A DNA stretch of 64,000 nt. Origin: Ottelia alismoides (lineage: Eukaryota; Streptophyta; Magnoliopsida; Alismatales; Hydrocharitaceae). The notes beneath the pieces are model-generated. The model made no database searches. It worked only from the letters and a program-made list of their open reading frames with translations, and was not told the DNA's origin. Positions 27,930-36,139 of this stretch are shown piece after piece. Numbering within the stretch: position 1 is the stretch's first letter; each line of letters starts with the position of its first letter. The translations under genes were made by a program, and so were the position numbers. The stretch is taken from the NCBI GenBank assembly GCA_037367405.1, contig JAZKJV010011400.1, positions 2,912,501-2,976,500 on the forward strand, given 5' to 3'.

Positions 27930-29628
27930 AGGAGTACTAAAGAGTCCGAGCCCCACCCTGGTGCCGTCGGTCAACGTTGCCAGTCGCCTGGCAGTTCAAG
28001 CACTCAAGCAGCCCAATAACATTGCCCTGGCAGCGCCGCTGGGGCCCTATCGGCCTGGAACCAATCGCCCGTATCGACAGCTGACATTCGCGCAGTTGGA
28101 ACTGCACACCAACTCCATCGCCGCAGGTCTGCAGGCTCTGGGCATTCAACCTGGTATGCGCATCGTGCTGGCCGTGCGCTTCGGCATTGACTTCATCGCC
28201 TTGGTATTCGCCTTGCTCAAGACAGGCGCCGTCGTCGTCTTGATCGATCCCGGCATGGGACGCAAAAATCTCATCGCTTGCCTGGAACAAACTAAACCCG
28301 ATGGGTTTGTCGCTATCCCAATCGCGCAGTTGGTGCGGATAGCACTGCGGCATCGCTTTCCCCAAGCGCGATTGAATGTTACAGTTGGGCGGCGCTTTGG
28401 TCTTTTGCCAGCGCCAACGCTGCTGCAACTGGAACGCACGCCTTCGTCGCTGTATGAACCACCGACAGTCGAGCTCGCATCACCGGCGGCCATCATCTTC
28501 ACTACCGGTAGCACCGGTCCACCCAAAGGCGTGCTCTACACTCATCGCACGTTCAATAGCCAGGTCGACCAGTTGATCGAGCATTATGGGATCCAGCCCG
28601 GCGGCAAGGACCTTTCGGGGTTTCCGCTGTTTGGACTTTTTAACGCCGTGATGGGCACGACCACCGTGATTCCGGATATGGATCCAACGCGTCCGGCGGA
28701 TGTTGATCCACCGCGATTGTTGGATGCCATCGATCAGTGGCAAGTCAACCAGGCGTTTGGTTCGCCGGCGCTGTGGACCGCGGTGGGACGATACTGTGTG
28801 GAGCAAGGTCGGCGCGTACCGACGCTGCGCCGCGCCCTCTCTGCCGGTGCGCCTGTTCCACCAGCGGTGCTGGAATCGATGCGCGCAGCCATGCACTGCG
28901 AAGGCGAGATGTTCACTCCCTACGGAGCTACCGAAGCTCTGCCAATCGCTTCGATCGAATCGCGCGAAGTCTTGGAAGAAACCGCCGCCAAAACGCGCTG
29001 CGGCGCTGGCACCTGCGTGGGCAAACGCTTCAGCGGTATTCAGTGGCGCATCATCAGAATCGACGATGGTCCACTACCAACGCTCGAACAAACGCACAGT
29101 TTGCCCGCAGGCCAGATCGGTGAGCTGATGGTCAGTGGCGATGTTGTCACCACGCAGTACATCACGCGAACCGATCAAAACGCTTTGCATAAAGTCAAAG
29201 ATGGCCAGAGAGTCTGGCATCGCATGGGCGATGTCGGTTACCTGGATGATCAAGACCGCTTCTGGTACTGCGGACGCAAAGCCCATCGCGTGCTGACCAG
29301 TGCTGGTCCGCTGTTCACCGAGCCATGCGAAGCCATTTTCAATACACATCCGCACGTTTATCGCAGCGCGCTGGTCGGGGTTGGCCCGGCTGGCCAGCAA
29401 GAGCCGGTGATCATTATTGAACCGTGGCCCGAACACAGACCGCGTGTCTCCACGCAATTGCACCAACTGCTGACTGAACTGGCGCAGGTAGCGCAGTCCA
29501 ATCCAATCACCGCATCGATCAAGCATATCTTGATACACTCGGGCCGTTTACCGACGGACATTCGTCACAACTCGAAAATCTTTCGTGAACAACTGGCCCC
29601 CTGGGCCGCTAAACAGCTGGGAAAGTAA
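27913..29628 (+). CDS. AMP-dependent synthetase/ligase, OleC-like
   Basis: 571 residues of the adenylate-forming enzyme superfamily. The P-loop-like motif IIFTTGSTGPPKGV is near 195; FTPYGATEALP near 335 and the hinge region GDVGYLDDQDRFWYCGRK near 440 are present. The segment FPLFGLFNAVMGTTTVIPDMD closely recalls OleC, the beta-lactone synthetase of long-chain olefin synthesis, but oleA, oleB and oleD are not nearby. It overlaps the preceding gene by 17 bp and is followed by a dehydrogenase 12 bp away. It is probably an acyl-activating enzyme; the acid is unknown. Confidence 0.85.
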   Translation: MRNEAEGVLKSPSPTLVPSVNVASRLAVQALKQPNNIALAAPLGPYRPGTNRPYRQLTFAQLELHTNSIAAGLQALGIQPGMRIVLAVRFGIDFIALVFALLKTGAVVVLIDPGMGRKNLIACLEQTKPDGFVAIPIAQLVRIALRHRFPQARLNVTVGRRFGLLPAPTLLQLERTPSSLYEPPTVELASPAAIIFTTGSTGPPKGVLYTHRTFNSQVDQLIEHYGIQPGGKDLSGFPLFGLFNAVMGTTTVIPDMDPTRPADVDPPRLLDAIDQWQVNQAFGSPALWTAVGRYCVEQGRRVPTLRRALSAGAPVPPAVLESMRAAMHCEGEMFTPYGATEALPIASIESREVLEETAAKTRCGAGTCVGKRFSGIQWRIIRIDDGPLPTLEQTHSLPAGQIGELMVSGDVVTTQYITRTDQNALHKVKDGQRVWHRMGDVGYLDDQDRFWYCGRKAHRVLTSAGPLFTEPCEAIFNTHPHVYRSALVGVGPAGQQEPVIIIEPWPEHRPRVSTQLHQLLTELAQVAQSNPITASIKHILIHSGRLPTDIRHNSKIFREQLAPWAAKQLGK

Positions 29629-29640
29629 GTACGGTTTGCT

Positions 29641-30450
29641 ATGGACCTTGGACTAGAGCAGCAATTGGCCGTAGTCGTTGGCGGCGCGCGAGGCATTGGC
29701 CTGGCGACGGCGACCATGCTCTTGGAAGAAGGGGCCCGAGTCGAGTTGTGGGACATGGCCGCTGACGTCGGCCAGGTCGCCCAGCGACTGAGCTCGCAAT
29801 ATGACAACCGCTGCTCGGCCCAGCGCGTCGATATCGTCGATCCCTCAAACTGCCTGGCAGCAGTTGCGCAGGCCAAATCTCAGTGGAGCCGCATTGATCA
29901 TCTGGTGCTGGCCGCGGCCATCGGCTCAGGCAAATTCGGCTTTCCATTTACCAACCTCTCGCCGGCGGATTGGCGCCGCGTGATCGAAGTCAATGTGCTG
30001 GGCACGGCAAATATCGCGCATGCCATCGGGCCGGTGATGATCGAGCAAGCCGGCGGAACGATCACGCTGCTGGGCTCAGTCGCTGGCCAGATTGGTTCGC
30101 AAACCGATCCGCCTTACAGTGCCAGCAAGGCGGCCAACATCAATTTCATGCAGTGCATGGCGAAAGACCTGGCTCCTCATGGCGTGCGAGTAAACCTGGT
30201 CAACCCGGGCATGGTTCAGACCGACTTGAACCGCAGTGTGTGGCAAGCCTGGCATGACCAACAACCACCCCAGGACCGGCGCAGTTACCAAGAGTGGGCC
30301 GGCGAAAAGGTGCGCAAAGTTATTCCGCTGGGACAGTGGCAAACCCCTGAAGATATCGCCGCTGCCATCGCCTTCCTGATCTCTTCCAAAGCCAGAAACA
30401 TCACCGGCCAGGCGATCAATGTCGATGGCGGTTTCGTCATGCACTGGTAA
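29641..30450 (+). CDS. Classical short-chain dehydrogenase/reductase
   Basis: 269 residues. The NAD(P)-binding motif GGARGIGLA is near 13-21 and the catalytic triad is represented by a Ser in LLGSVAGQIG and the YSASK motif at about 158-162. The C-terminus ITGQAINVDGGFVMHW is usual for the family. It is a FabG-type SDR by shape, not the extended-SDR OleD, and its position 12 bp after the OleC-like ligase suggests joint function in lipid-like metabolism. The substrate is unknown. Confidence 0.9.
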   Translation: MDLGLEQQLAVVVGGARGIGLATATMLLEEGARVELWDMAADVGQVAQRLSSQYDNRCSAQRVDIVDPSNCLAAVAQAKSQWSRIDHLVLAAAIGSGKFGFPFTNLSPADWRRVIEVNVLGTANIAHAIGPVMIEQAGGTITLLGSVAGQIGSQTDPPYSASKAANINFMQCMAKDLAPHGVRVNLVNPGMVQTDLNRSVWQAWHDQQPPQDRRSYQEWAGEKVRKVIPLGQWQTPEDIAAAIAFLISSKARNITGQAINVDGGFVMHW

Positions 30451-30481
30451 GGCCTCTGCATTATCAGGTGCATGAGCATGC

Positions 30482-30760
30482 TCAGCAACAAGCCGCGCTC
30501 ATCGCTGGAGGAGTCAGTGTCAGTACTGGCACCGGCATGACAAAATCAGCCGCTCGGCACAAGCGCACATTCTTACACCGAGACAAAGCGAACTGCCGGG
30601 GCTCCTCGCGGCACAAGCACAGCCCCAGGAATCGCTCGCCAGGTAGAAAGCGAATCGGGCTGACGATCCGACGCGTGATGCTTCCCTTGGAATCTTCGTA
30701 TTCCAAGCTGACCACATAGTCATCGGCCGCCTGCATGGCTCGGGCAAGTATCGCTTTCAT
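30482..30760 (-). CDS. Small stand-alone WYL-like domain protein
   Basis: 92 residues. GAGGAAC lies about 8 bp upstream of the ATG at 30760, supporting a real gene. The sequence DYVVSLEYEDSKG, then RRIVSPIRFLPGERFLGLCL and the later LSRCKNVRL match the pattern of the C-terminal half of WYL domains, which bind ligands or nucleic acid in transcription regulators. No DNA-binding helix-turn-helix is attached. It is probably a small effector or adaptor; the similarity is from pattern, not a search. Confidence 0.65.
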   Translation of the reverse strand: MKAILARAMQAADDYVVSLEYEDSKGSITRRIVSPIRFLPGERFLGLCLCREEPRQFALSRCKNVRLCRAADFVMPVPVLTLTPPAMSAACC

Positions 30761-30778
30761 GATCAGTTCCTCTTCTCA

Positions 30779-30810
30779 ATTTCGCGGTGGCTGGATTTCG
30801 CGGTGGCTGG
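30779..30810. repeat. 16-bp tandem duplication
   Basis: ATTTCGCGGTGGCTGG occurs twice in direct succession just upstream of the WYL-like gene. Confidence 0.85.
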
Positions 30811-31022
30811 ATGCTGATAGAAGTATCGCCAGGGCCGGGACAAGTCTGGTCATCACACGAAAAACTTGAGAGAGAATTTCTGAGCTGACGGGCCGAATTG
30901 CTGTGCCTGGCCGGCTGGCAGGCGCAGGCGGCTCCACACTTTGGGGTAATTTGTTTACCATATCGCCAGCAAGCTTGGTTTGCTTGGCTGGAACACTTAA
31001 CTCTTGACAGGTCGATGTGCAG

Positions 31023-31826
31023 ATGAGCTCGGTAAAGGTGGCAATTCATGGAGCTGGCGGTCGCATGGGCCGCCGCCTGGTAGCACTGGGTAGCCAGGAT
31101 CCCAACCTGAGCGTGGCTGCGGCCATCGAAAACGCGGCTCATCCAGCCCTGGGACAAGATGCCGGTGTAGTGGCCGGGGTTTCACCACTAGGCATTCCCA
31201 TCGTGGCCCAGTGGCCTGGCTTGATCGATGTGGCGATCGACTTCTCATCGCCCGAGGGCGCCTCCGCTGCGCTCAAACACTGCACAGCCAACCTGATTCC
31301 ACTGGTCATCGCCACCACGGGACTGAGCGACGAACAGATTTCAGCCATCCATCAAAGCGGCAAGAAGATACCAATCTGCTGGGCACCCAATATGTCTCTG
31401 GCAGTCAACCTGACCATGCGGTTGGCCGAACAAGCGGCGAGAGCTCTCAAGGATGTCCCGCAAGGCGTGGATATCGAAATCATCGAACGCCACCATCGCT
31501 ATAAAGAAGATAGCCCCAGCGGCACGGCTCTCAAGTTCGGTCAATTAATGGCCGACCAGTTGGGCAGCAGTAAACATGTCCATGGTCGCGAAGGCCAGGT
31601 GGGAGCTCGAACACGCGACGAGATTGGTTACCATGCTGTGCGCACTGGCGACGACCCCGGTCAGCACACCATCATCTTCGGCATGCTGGGAGAAACGATC
31701 GAACTGCGCGTGGCCGCGTCCAGTCGTGATTGTTATGCCCAAGGTGCCCTGGCCGCCGCCAAGTTCCTGGTGGGCAAGAAACCTGGTATCTATTCGATGT
31801 TCGATGTCCTGGGCCTGAATAGTTGA
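31023..31826 (+). CDS. dapB: 4-hydroxy-tetrahydrodipicolinate reductase
   Basis: 267 residues from ATG 31023 (GTG at 31017 is an in-frame alternative). DapB reduces hydroxy-tetrahydrodipicolinate with NAD(P)H for diaminopimelate and lysine synthesis. The nucleotide-binding motif HGAGGRMGRRL is at the N-terminus; the catalytic block EIIERHHRYKEDSPSGTAL near 155-170 contains the paired histidines and the lysine. Length is typical. No other lysine genes lie nearby. A DAP pathway fits a peptidoglycan-containing planctomycete but does not prove it. Confidence 0.95.
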   Translation: MSSVKVAIHGAGGRMGRRLVALGSQDPNLSVAAAIENAAHPALGQDAGVVAGVSPLGIPIVAQWPGLIDVAIDFSSPEGASAALKHCTANLIPLVIATTGLSDEQISAIHQSGKKIPICWAPNMSLAVNLTMRLAEQAARALKDVPQGVDIEIIERHHRYKEDSPSGTALKFGQLMADQLGSSKHVHGREGQVGARTRDEIGYHAVRTGDDPGQHTIIFGMLGETIELRVAASSRDCYAQGALAAAKFLVGKKPGIYSMFDVLGLNS

Positions 31827-31896
31827 ACTCGGAAGAAGTCCAACTACGATCGGTTCGGTCATTTATCTTTGGTGGTTCCTGAGCTGACTGCATCCC

Positions 31897-32262
31897 ATGG
31901 CCAAATGCGAAGAGGGTTATCTCTGCGAAGTATGTGGCGGCGATGTCGAGCGGCTGCGCGATAGCGGTTTGTACTTGCAGTTCATTCTGGGATGGATCGA
32001 CCCTGAGACACTGCATACCAGGCGCGAGGTCCACATTCGCTGCTTGCCCAGCCTGGCTCAGTTCATCGACGATCCAGCCTTCGAAGCTCCCGCCGCCGTT
32101 GCCAGCGAGTTTGATCGAGCCAACTTGGATGCCGGCTTTGCCCAGGCTCGGGCGCGCGAAGTCACTCAAGCCTATCAGCGTCTCTGCCTGCTGGACGAAA
32201 TGAACCCGCGGCCACCGGTAACCGAATACCCGCTGCCAGCCGCCATGCAGCGCTGGCAGTGA
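31897..32262 (+). CDS. Small conserved-looking protein with paired cysteines
   Basis: 121 residues, no recognised family. The start MAKCEEGYLCEVCGGDVERL carries CxxC-type cysteines and a later His/Cys (HIRCLPS near 47-53), which could bind zinc. The rest is helical and ends in a Trp/Gln-rich tail. It follows dapB by 70 bp on the same strand. The stop lies 6 bp before MITE copy B. Confidence 0.65.
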   Translation: MAKCEEGYLCEVCGGDVERLRDSGLYLQFILGWIDPETLHTRREVHIRCLPSLAQFIDDPAFEAPAAVASEFDRANLDAGFAQARAREVTQAYQRLCLLDEMNPRPPVTEYPLPAAMQRWQ

Positions 32263-32268
32263 TCTGAG

Positions 32269-32418
32269 TTGGACAGCGCCACTTGGCACGCTGGGCAAGC
32301 TCACTGGATGAAGTCTTCGTGGCCACCGCTGCCAAGCGGCCAAGCGGTGGAGAACGTTAACTTTCGCGTCCACCGTCTGGCGACGGTGGCTACGCAGCTT
32401 ACCAAGTGGCGCTGTCCA
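32269..32418. mobile_element. MITE-like element, copy B
   Basis: 150 bp with almost perfect terminal inverted repeats (TTGGACAGCGCCACTTGG at the left; its complement at the right, CCAAGTGGCGCTGTCCA). The interior matches copy A in order: hairpin, GTTAACTTTCGCG, hairpin GGTGGCTACGC. A 7-bp local insertion (CCAAGCG duplicated) widens the first hairpin. It is in the intergenic space after the small Cys protein, in the same orientation as copy A. Confidence 0.85.
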
Positions 32419-32453
32419 GCTAGGCGTGCCCGAGCCACGCTTGGCTGCGGGAA

Positions 32454-33500
32454 TTATTCTTCGCGCTCGTGTCGCTCAGGCGTCGGTTCGTGATCGCGAT
32501 GCTCCGAATCTCGCTCTCCGTGATCGCGCTCTTTATGTTCACCCTTTTCATGCTCATGGCCTGCATGTTCATGCTGTTCATGATCTCCCTTTTCGTGCTC
32601 ATGATCTCCATGCTCATGGTCAGAGTGCTCACGTTTTGCGTGCTCACGGTCTGCGTGTTCGCGGTCTGCATGCTCACGGTCTGCATGCTCCCCTGAGCGA
32701 TCGGGCCTGGCTCGATCCCTGGGCCGCCTGGTTCTTTCCTGAGCTGCTTGCAGTTGGTTTAATTTGTTCTGCAGTAGCTCAATGTGAGCCTTCAACTCCT
32801 GTTTTTCCATTTCGGCACGCTTGAGGATTTCGTTGCGTTCGTTGGCCACTCGTTCTTTCAGATGCTCAATCCGCGCATCGACATCGCGCTGGTCTGGTGC
32901 CTGGTTCTGGCCATGTTGCTTGTTCATTCGGGCCAGGCGTTCATGTAATTCCAGTTGCGCGCGCAGTTCGGCATTCTCTTTGTACATCTCCAAGTAACGT
33001 CGAATCAGCGGCGAATCCAACAAGCGTTCTGCGGCCCGTAGTTGCTCGTCAACCGACGGCTCAGCTCGATGAATTGCCGGCGGAATATGGGGACCAGCGT
33101 TGGGGGGCAGAAAATCCATTGCAGGCGTACCACGGCGAGGTCCATGATCGTCCGGATGCCCCGGCGGTTGATGACCTGGTTGATGACCTGGTTGATGGGG
33201 GCCCGGTTGCCCGGGTGGTTGGTGAGGCGGTTGGTTAGGCGGTTGGGGGCGCGCCGGTGGTTGCGGCTGGACATTGAGGATCCTGGTTGCCGGTCGGTTG
33301 TCAATTTGTAAAGGTTCCACACCACCCAGGATGATCACTGTTGCGTTGGGGTTGGCGTTGGTCTCTGGCGGAGTTGGGGCTGGCAGATTACTGGCTTGCC
33401 CCCAAGCTGGCAGGGCTAATGTCGTCAGAGCGCTAGCCGCTGCGGCGATAGCCAGCGACTGCTGCAGGTTCTGGCGGATCCGGACAAAGCAAAGAAACAT
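32454..33500 (-). CDS. Secreted coiled-coil protein with His/Asp/Glu-rich tail
   Basis: 348 residues. A perfect GGAGG lies 5 bp before the ATG at 33500, which overrides a longer upstream frame. A signal peptide is followed by a Pro/Gln/His-rich region (PPGQPG and GHQPG words, about 90-150). Residues 165-270 are a long charged coiled coil. The last 75 residues are repeats such as REHADREHADREHA and EHEKGEH, very rich in His, Asp and Glu and likely to bind divalent metal ions weakly. Function unknown; a periplasmic metal buffer is a guess. Confidence 0.75.
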   Translation of the reverse strand: MFLCFVRIRQNLQQSLAIAAAASALTTLALPAWGQASNLPAPTPPETNANPNATVIILGGVEPLQIDNRPATRILNVQPQPPARPQPPNQPPHQPPGQPGPHQPGHQPGHQPPGHPDDHGPRRGTPAMDFLPPNAGPHIPPAIHRAEPSVDEQLRAAERLLDSPLIRRYLEMYKENAELRAQLELHERLARMNKQHGQNQAPDQRDVDARIEHLKERVANERNEILKRAEMEKQELKAHIELLQNKLNQLQAAQERTRRPRDRARPDRSGEHADREHADREHADREHAKREHSDHEHGDHEHEKGDHEQHEHAGHEHEKGEHKERDHGERDSEHRDHEPTPERHEREE

Positions 33501-33733
33501 AGATACCTCCGTGGTTGGGAAGAGTTGTGGGCAAAGGGCAAACGCGGTTTCGGCGACTCCCTCATCATAACTGGTTATGGGTCGGGTTGTGATAAAAGGC
33601 ATAACCATTACAGCCATCTCTTCTTTGGCTGCCAAATGGGTGCTGACTGTGCCAAACCTCATGTGTGGGGCATGCAAGCGCGCAGCGTAACCTAGGGTTG
33701 AAAGACGTTAATGCCCCTTACCGAAATAGTCTC

Positions 33734-34207
33734 ATGTCGATCATTGCACCTGGAAAACCAAGCCGATCGCGATTGCGAACATCCCTATGTCGCAGTCGAA
33801 ACATCGCCCGACCGAGGCGAGCAGCGGCCGCTGTGGAAACAGCTCTGCTGTTGCCGCTGCTGGTGCTGCTGGCGTTTGGATCGATCGAGCTATCCAATAT
33901 GGTCTTCTTGAAGCAGTCGCTGTCGATTGCTGCTTATGAAGGTGCGCGCATGGCCACGCGTCCTGGAGCAACTCAAGCCCAAGCCGATGCGCGTATTCGC
34001 GAGGTCCTGGCAGCTAGAAATGTAACGAGTTACTCCGTCAGTTATACGACCGTCGGCGGAACACCTTTGGCCGTCACACCGCTCACGCCCCGTGGAACGA
34101 TGTTGAACGTTACGGTTGCTTCTTCCAATGGCGGCGCCCAATATGGGCCGCTGCGCATGTTTACTGGTCGATCGATGCAATGTCAAACCACGATGGTTCG
34201 GCAATAG
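33734..34207 (+). CDS. TadE-like pseudopilin
   Basis: 157 residues from the ATG at 33734. After a basic N-terminus (RPRRAAAAVETALLL) comes the hydrophobic helix LLLPLLVLLAFGSIELSNMVF that marks TadE proteins, and the Glu seven residues into it. The rest is a small exported domain with a TxxxxG-rich beta region. First of three Tad-like genes, 76 bp before TadG. TadE and TadG belong to type IVc pilus or related export machinery. Confidence 0.85.
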   Translation: MSIIAPGKPSRSRLRTSLCRSRNIARPRRAAAAVETALLLPLLVLLAFGSIELSNMVFLKQSLSIAAYEGARMATRPGATQAQADARIREVLAARNVTSYSVSYTTVGGTPLAVTPLTPRGTMLNVTVASSNGGAQYGPLRMFTGRSMQCQTTMVRQ

Positions 34208-34283
34208 CCCCTGGAGAACGGATACAGCGAACATCCCCTCATCTTGTCTGACCTAACCGGTCAGAGAATAGCGAAAGAGCATC

Positions 34284-35534
34284 ATGAACCACATGCCCCG
34301 TGGCTTGCGCTCCTTTGCATCCTGGCAACGTTCCCACGTTCGGCATGCCGATCGTCGGGGAGCGGCAGCGATGCTGATTACAGTGATGATGTTTGTCTTT
34401 GTAGTCACTGCGGCCATCACGGTCGACTATGCCTACATGCAACTGGTTCGCACCGAACTGCGAGCTGCCACCGATGCTGCGGCTAAAGCCGGTGCCGAGG
34501 CTCTATCCAGGACTCAAGATGCCTGCTCAGCCAAAGACGAAGCACTCCGCTATGCGGCGTGCAATAAAGTCGGCGGACGTTCGCTACGCTTGACCGAAGA
34601 CGATATTGTGCTCGGACGCGTGAAGATGAATGGCAGCGGCAAGTGGCAATTCCGTGAAAACGATATGCCACTCAACGCCGTCAAAGTGCGCGCCGAAGCG
34701 GGCGATGGCGAGAACGAAGCGGGCGGCGTGCCGCTGTTCTTCAGCAGCGTCCTGGGCCAGAATCGATTTTCGCCAACCTACGAAGCTACTGCTGGTCAGC
34801 AGGAGGTCGAAGTCTGCTTGTGCTTGGACCGCTCCGGCTCGATGAACTTCGATATGAGCGGCGTAGAGTGGGCCTTTCCGCCCAACAATCCACGGCTATC
34901 GAACTTTACCGTCTGGGGCAGTCAGTGGCGAAACATGCTTTCACCACCCCACCCAGTCCTTAGTCGCTGGGCCGCTCTGTCGCGATCGATTGATGTGTTC
35001 CTGACCGAGGCCAGCACGCCCAATGGCCAGCCTCGAACTTCGGTTGTTACCTGGGGTTCCGATTATACGATGCCCATCGCGCCTTTCACGTTTTATCCAG
35101 CAGCATCGATCGACTTCGCCCTGCCGGGTCGCGAAGGCTTTGATTGGGACCGCAATGCCGGCTCGGTACGCACCGCCGTAGCGGCTCGCAGCAACTCGGT
35201 CATTATGGGTAGTACCAACCTGGCGGCGGGGCTGGACCTGGCCGTCAATGCACTCACTAATTCCAGCAACAACAATCGCTTTGCCAACAAAGTCATCATA
35301 TTGCTCACCGACGGCGAGTGGAATGTCGGCCGCAATCCGATGTCAGCCGCCTATGACGCCCGGGCGCGAGGTATGATTGTCCACTGCATATCCATGCTGA
35401 CTTCCAATCAATCGGTGTTGCAAAATATTGCTGACACCTGTGGTGGTAAGTACTACGGAACGCAGAACGAACAGCAATTGCGCGACGCATTTATTGAAAT
35501 TGCCCGCTCGCTGCCCGTTGTATTGACCGAGTAG
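34284..35534 (+). CDS. TadG-like protein with VWA domain
   Basis: 416 residues. The N-terminus has the TadG pattern: basic start, RRGAAAMLITVMMFVFVVTAAI helix, then the conserved DAAAKAGAEAL segment. A VWA domain follows with the metal site DRSGSM near 187 and LLTDGEWNVG near 340. Between them is a 150-residue insertion with Pro and Asn. GAAAGAG lies upstream. It is flanked by two TadE-like genes, and together they probably form one envelope-anchored complex. Adhesion or surface assembly is inference; no tadA or rcpA gene is seen. Confidence 0.87.
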   Translation: MNHMPRGLRSFASWQRSHVRHADRRGAAAMLITVMMFVFVVTAAITVDYAYMQLVRTELRAATDAAAKAGAEALSRTQDACSAKDEALRYAACNKVGGRSLRLTEDDIVLGRVKMNGSGKWQFRENDMPLNAVKVRAEAGDGENEAGGVPLFFSSVLGQNRFSPTYEATAGQQEVEVCLCLDRSGSMNFDMSGVEWAFPPNNPRLSNFTVWGSQWRNMLSPPHPVLSRWAALSRSIDVFLTEASTPNGQPRTSVVTWGSDYTMPIAPFTFYPAASIDFALPGREGFDWDRNAGSVRTAVAARSNSVIMGSTNLAAGLDLAVNALTNSSNNNRFANKVIILLTDGEWNVGRNPMSAAYDARARGMIVHCISMLTSNQSVLQNIADTCGGKYYGTQNEQQLRDAFIEIARSLPVVLTE

Positions 35535-35562
35535 GTTCGCCCTCTTATCGATCGTAATCATC

Positions 35563-35991
35563 ATGGCCATGCACCTGCCTGAACGAAGCACACCCGTCCG
35601 TCGCCTCCGGCGCCGCCAGAGAGAGCGACGGGCAGCGACAACCGTCGAATTCGCCATCGTCGTGCCGATCATCTTCGCCCTGTTTCTGGGCACGATTGAG
35701 ATGACGCGCTTGAACTTTATTCGACACTCCGCTGCCAATGCCGCTTACGAAGGTGCCCGCAAGGCCATCATTCCAGGTAACTCCAGTACCGAAGCCACCG
35801 ACGAAGCCATGCGACTCATGACTGCAGTGGGTGTCAGCAACGGCGTGACGGCCTCAATCAACTCCGTGGGTGAAACCGTGACCGTGACGGTAACAGTACC
35901 GGTCAACCAGAACTCGTGGGGCGTGGCTCGATTCTCCAGCGGCATGACGATCACTCAAGCTTGCACGCTGACCAGAGAAACACCTCGCTAA
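35563..35991 (+). CDS. Second TadE-like pseudopilin
   Basis: 142 residues. Basic start, then TTVEFAIVVPIIFALFLGTIEM, a typical TadE helix with Glu at position 5 of the hydrophobic stretch, and a short beta-rich exported part rich in Val/Thr (TVTVTVTVP). It starts 29 bp after TadG. The pair with 33734 is a duplicated TadE around a TadG, as in other bacteria. Confidence 0.87.
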   Translation: MAMHLPERSTPVRRLRRRQRERRAATTVEFAIVVPIIFALFLGTIEMTRLNFIRHSAANAAYEGARKAIIPGNSSTEATDEAMRLMTAVGVSNGVTASINSVGETVTVTVTVPVNQNSWGVARFSSGMTITQACTLTRETPR

Positions 35992-36002
35992 TTCGCTGTC
36001 AT

Positions 36003-36138
36003 GTAGCCACCGCTGCCAAGCGGTGGAAAGTACAGGCGCACATCAGCTGCCTTGATCAGCCAGTCCACCCTCTGGCGACGGTGGCTACCCTGAATCCAGT
36101 GCTAACTGATGTCCATCGTCTGGCGACGGTGGCTACCA
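36003..36138. repeat. Degraded MITE-type hairpin sequences
   Basis: Three copies of the GGTGGCTAC-type arms (around 36004, 36076 and 36119) in a 136-bp intergenic space without the terminal inverted repeats. It looks like an old, broken relative of the MITE family. Confidence 0.65.
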
Positions 36139-36139
36139 T

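Noticed and set aside
27913..30450. Ligase and dehydrogenase considered as an ole hydrocarbon cluster
   Set aside because: No oleA or oleB is present and the dehydrogenase is a classical, not extended, SDR, so only the OleC likeness is kept.
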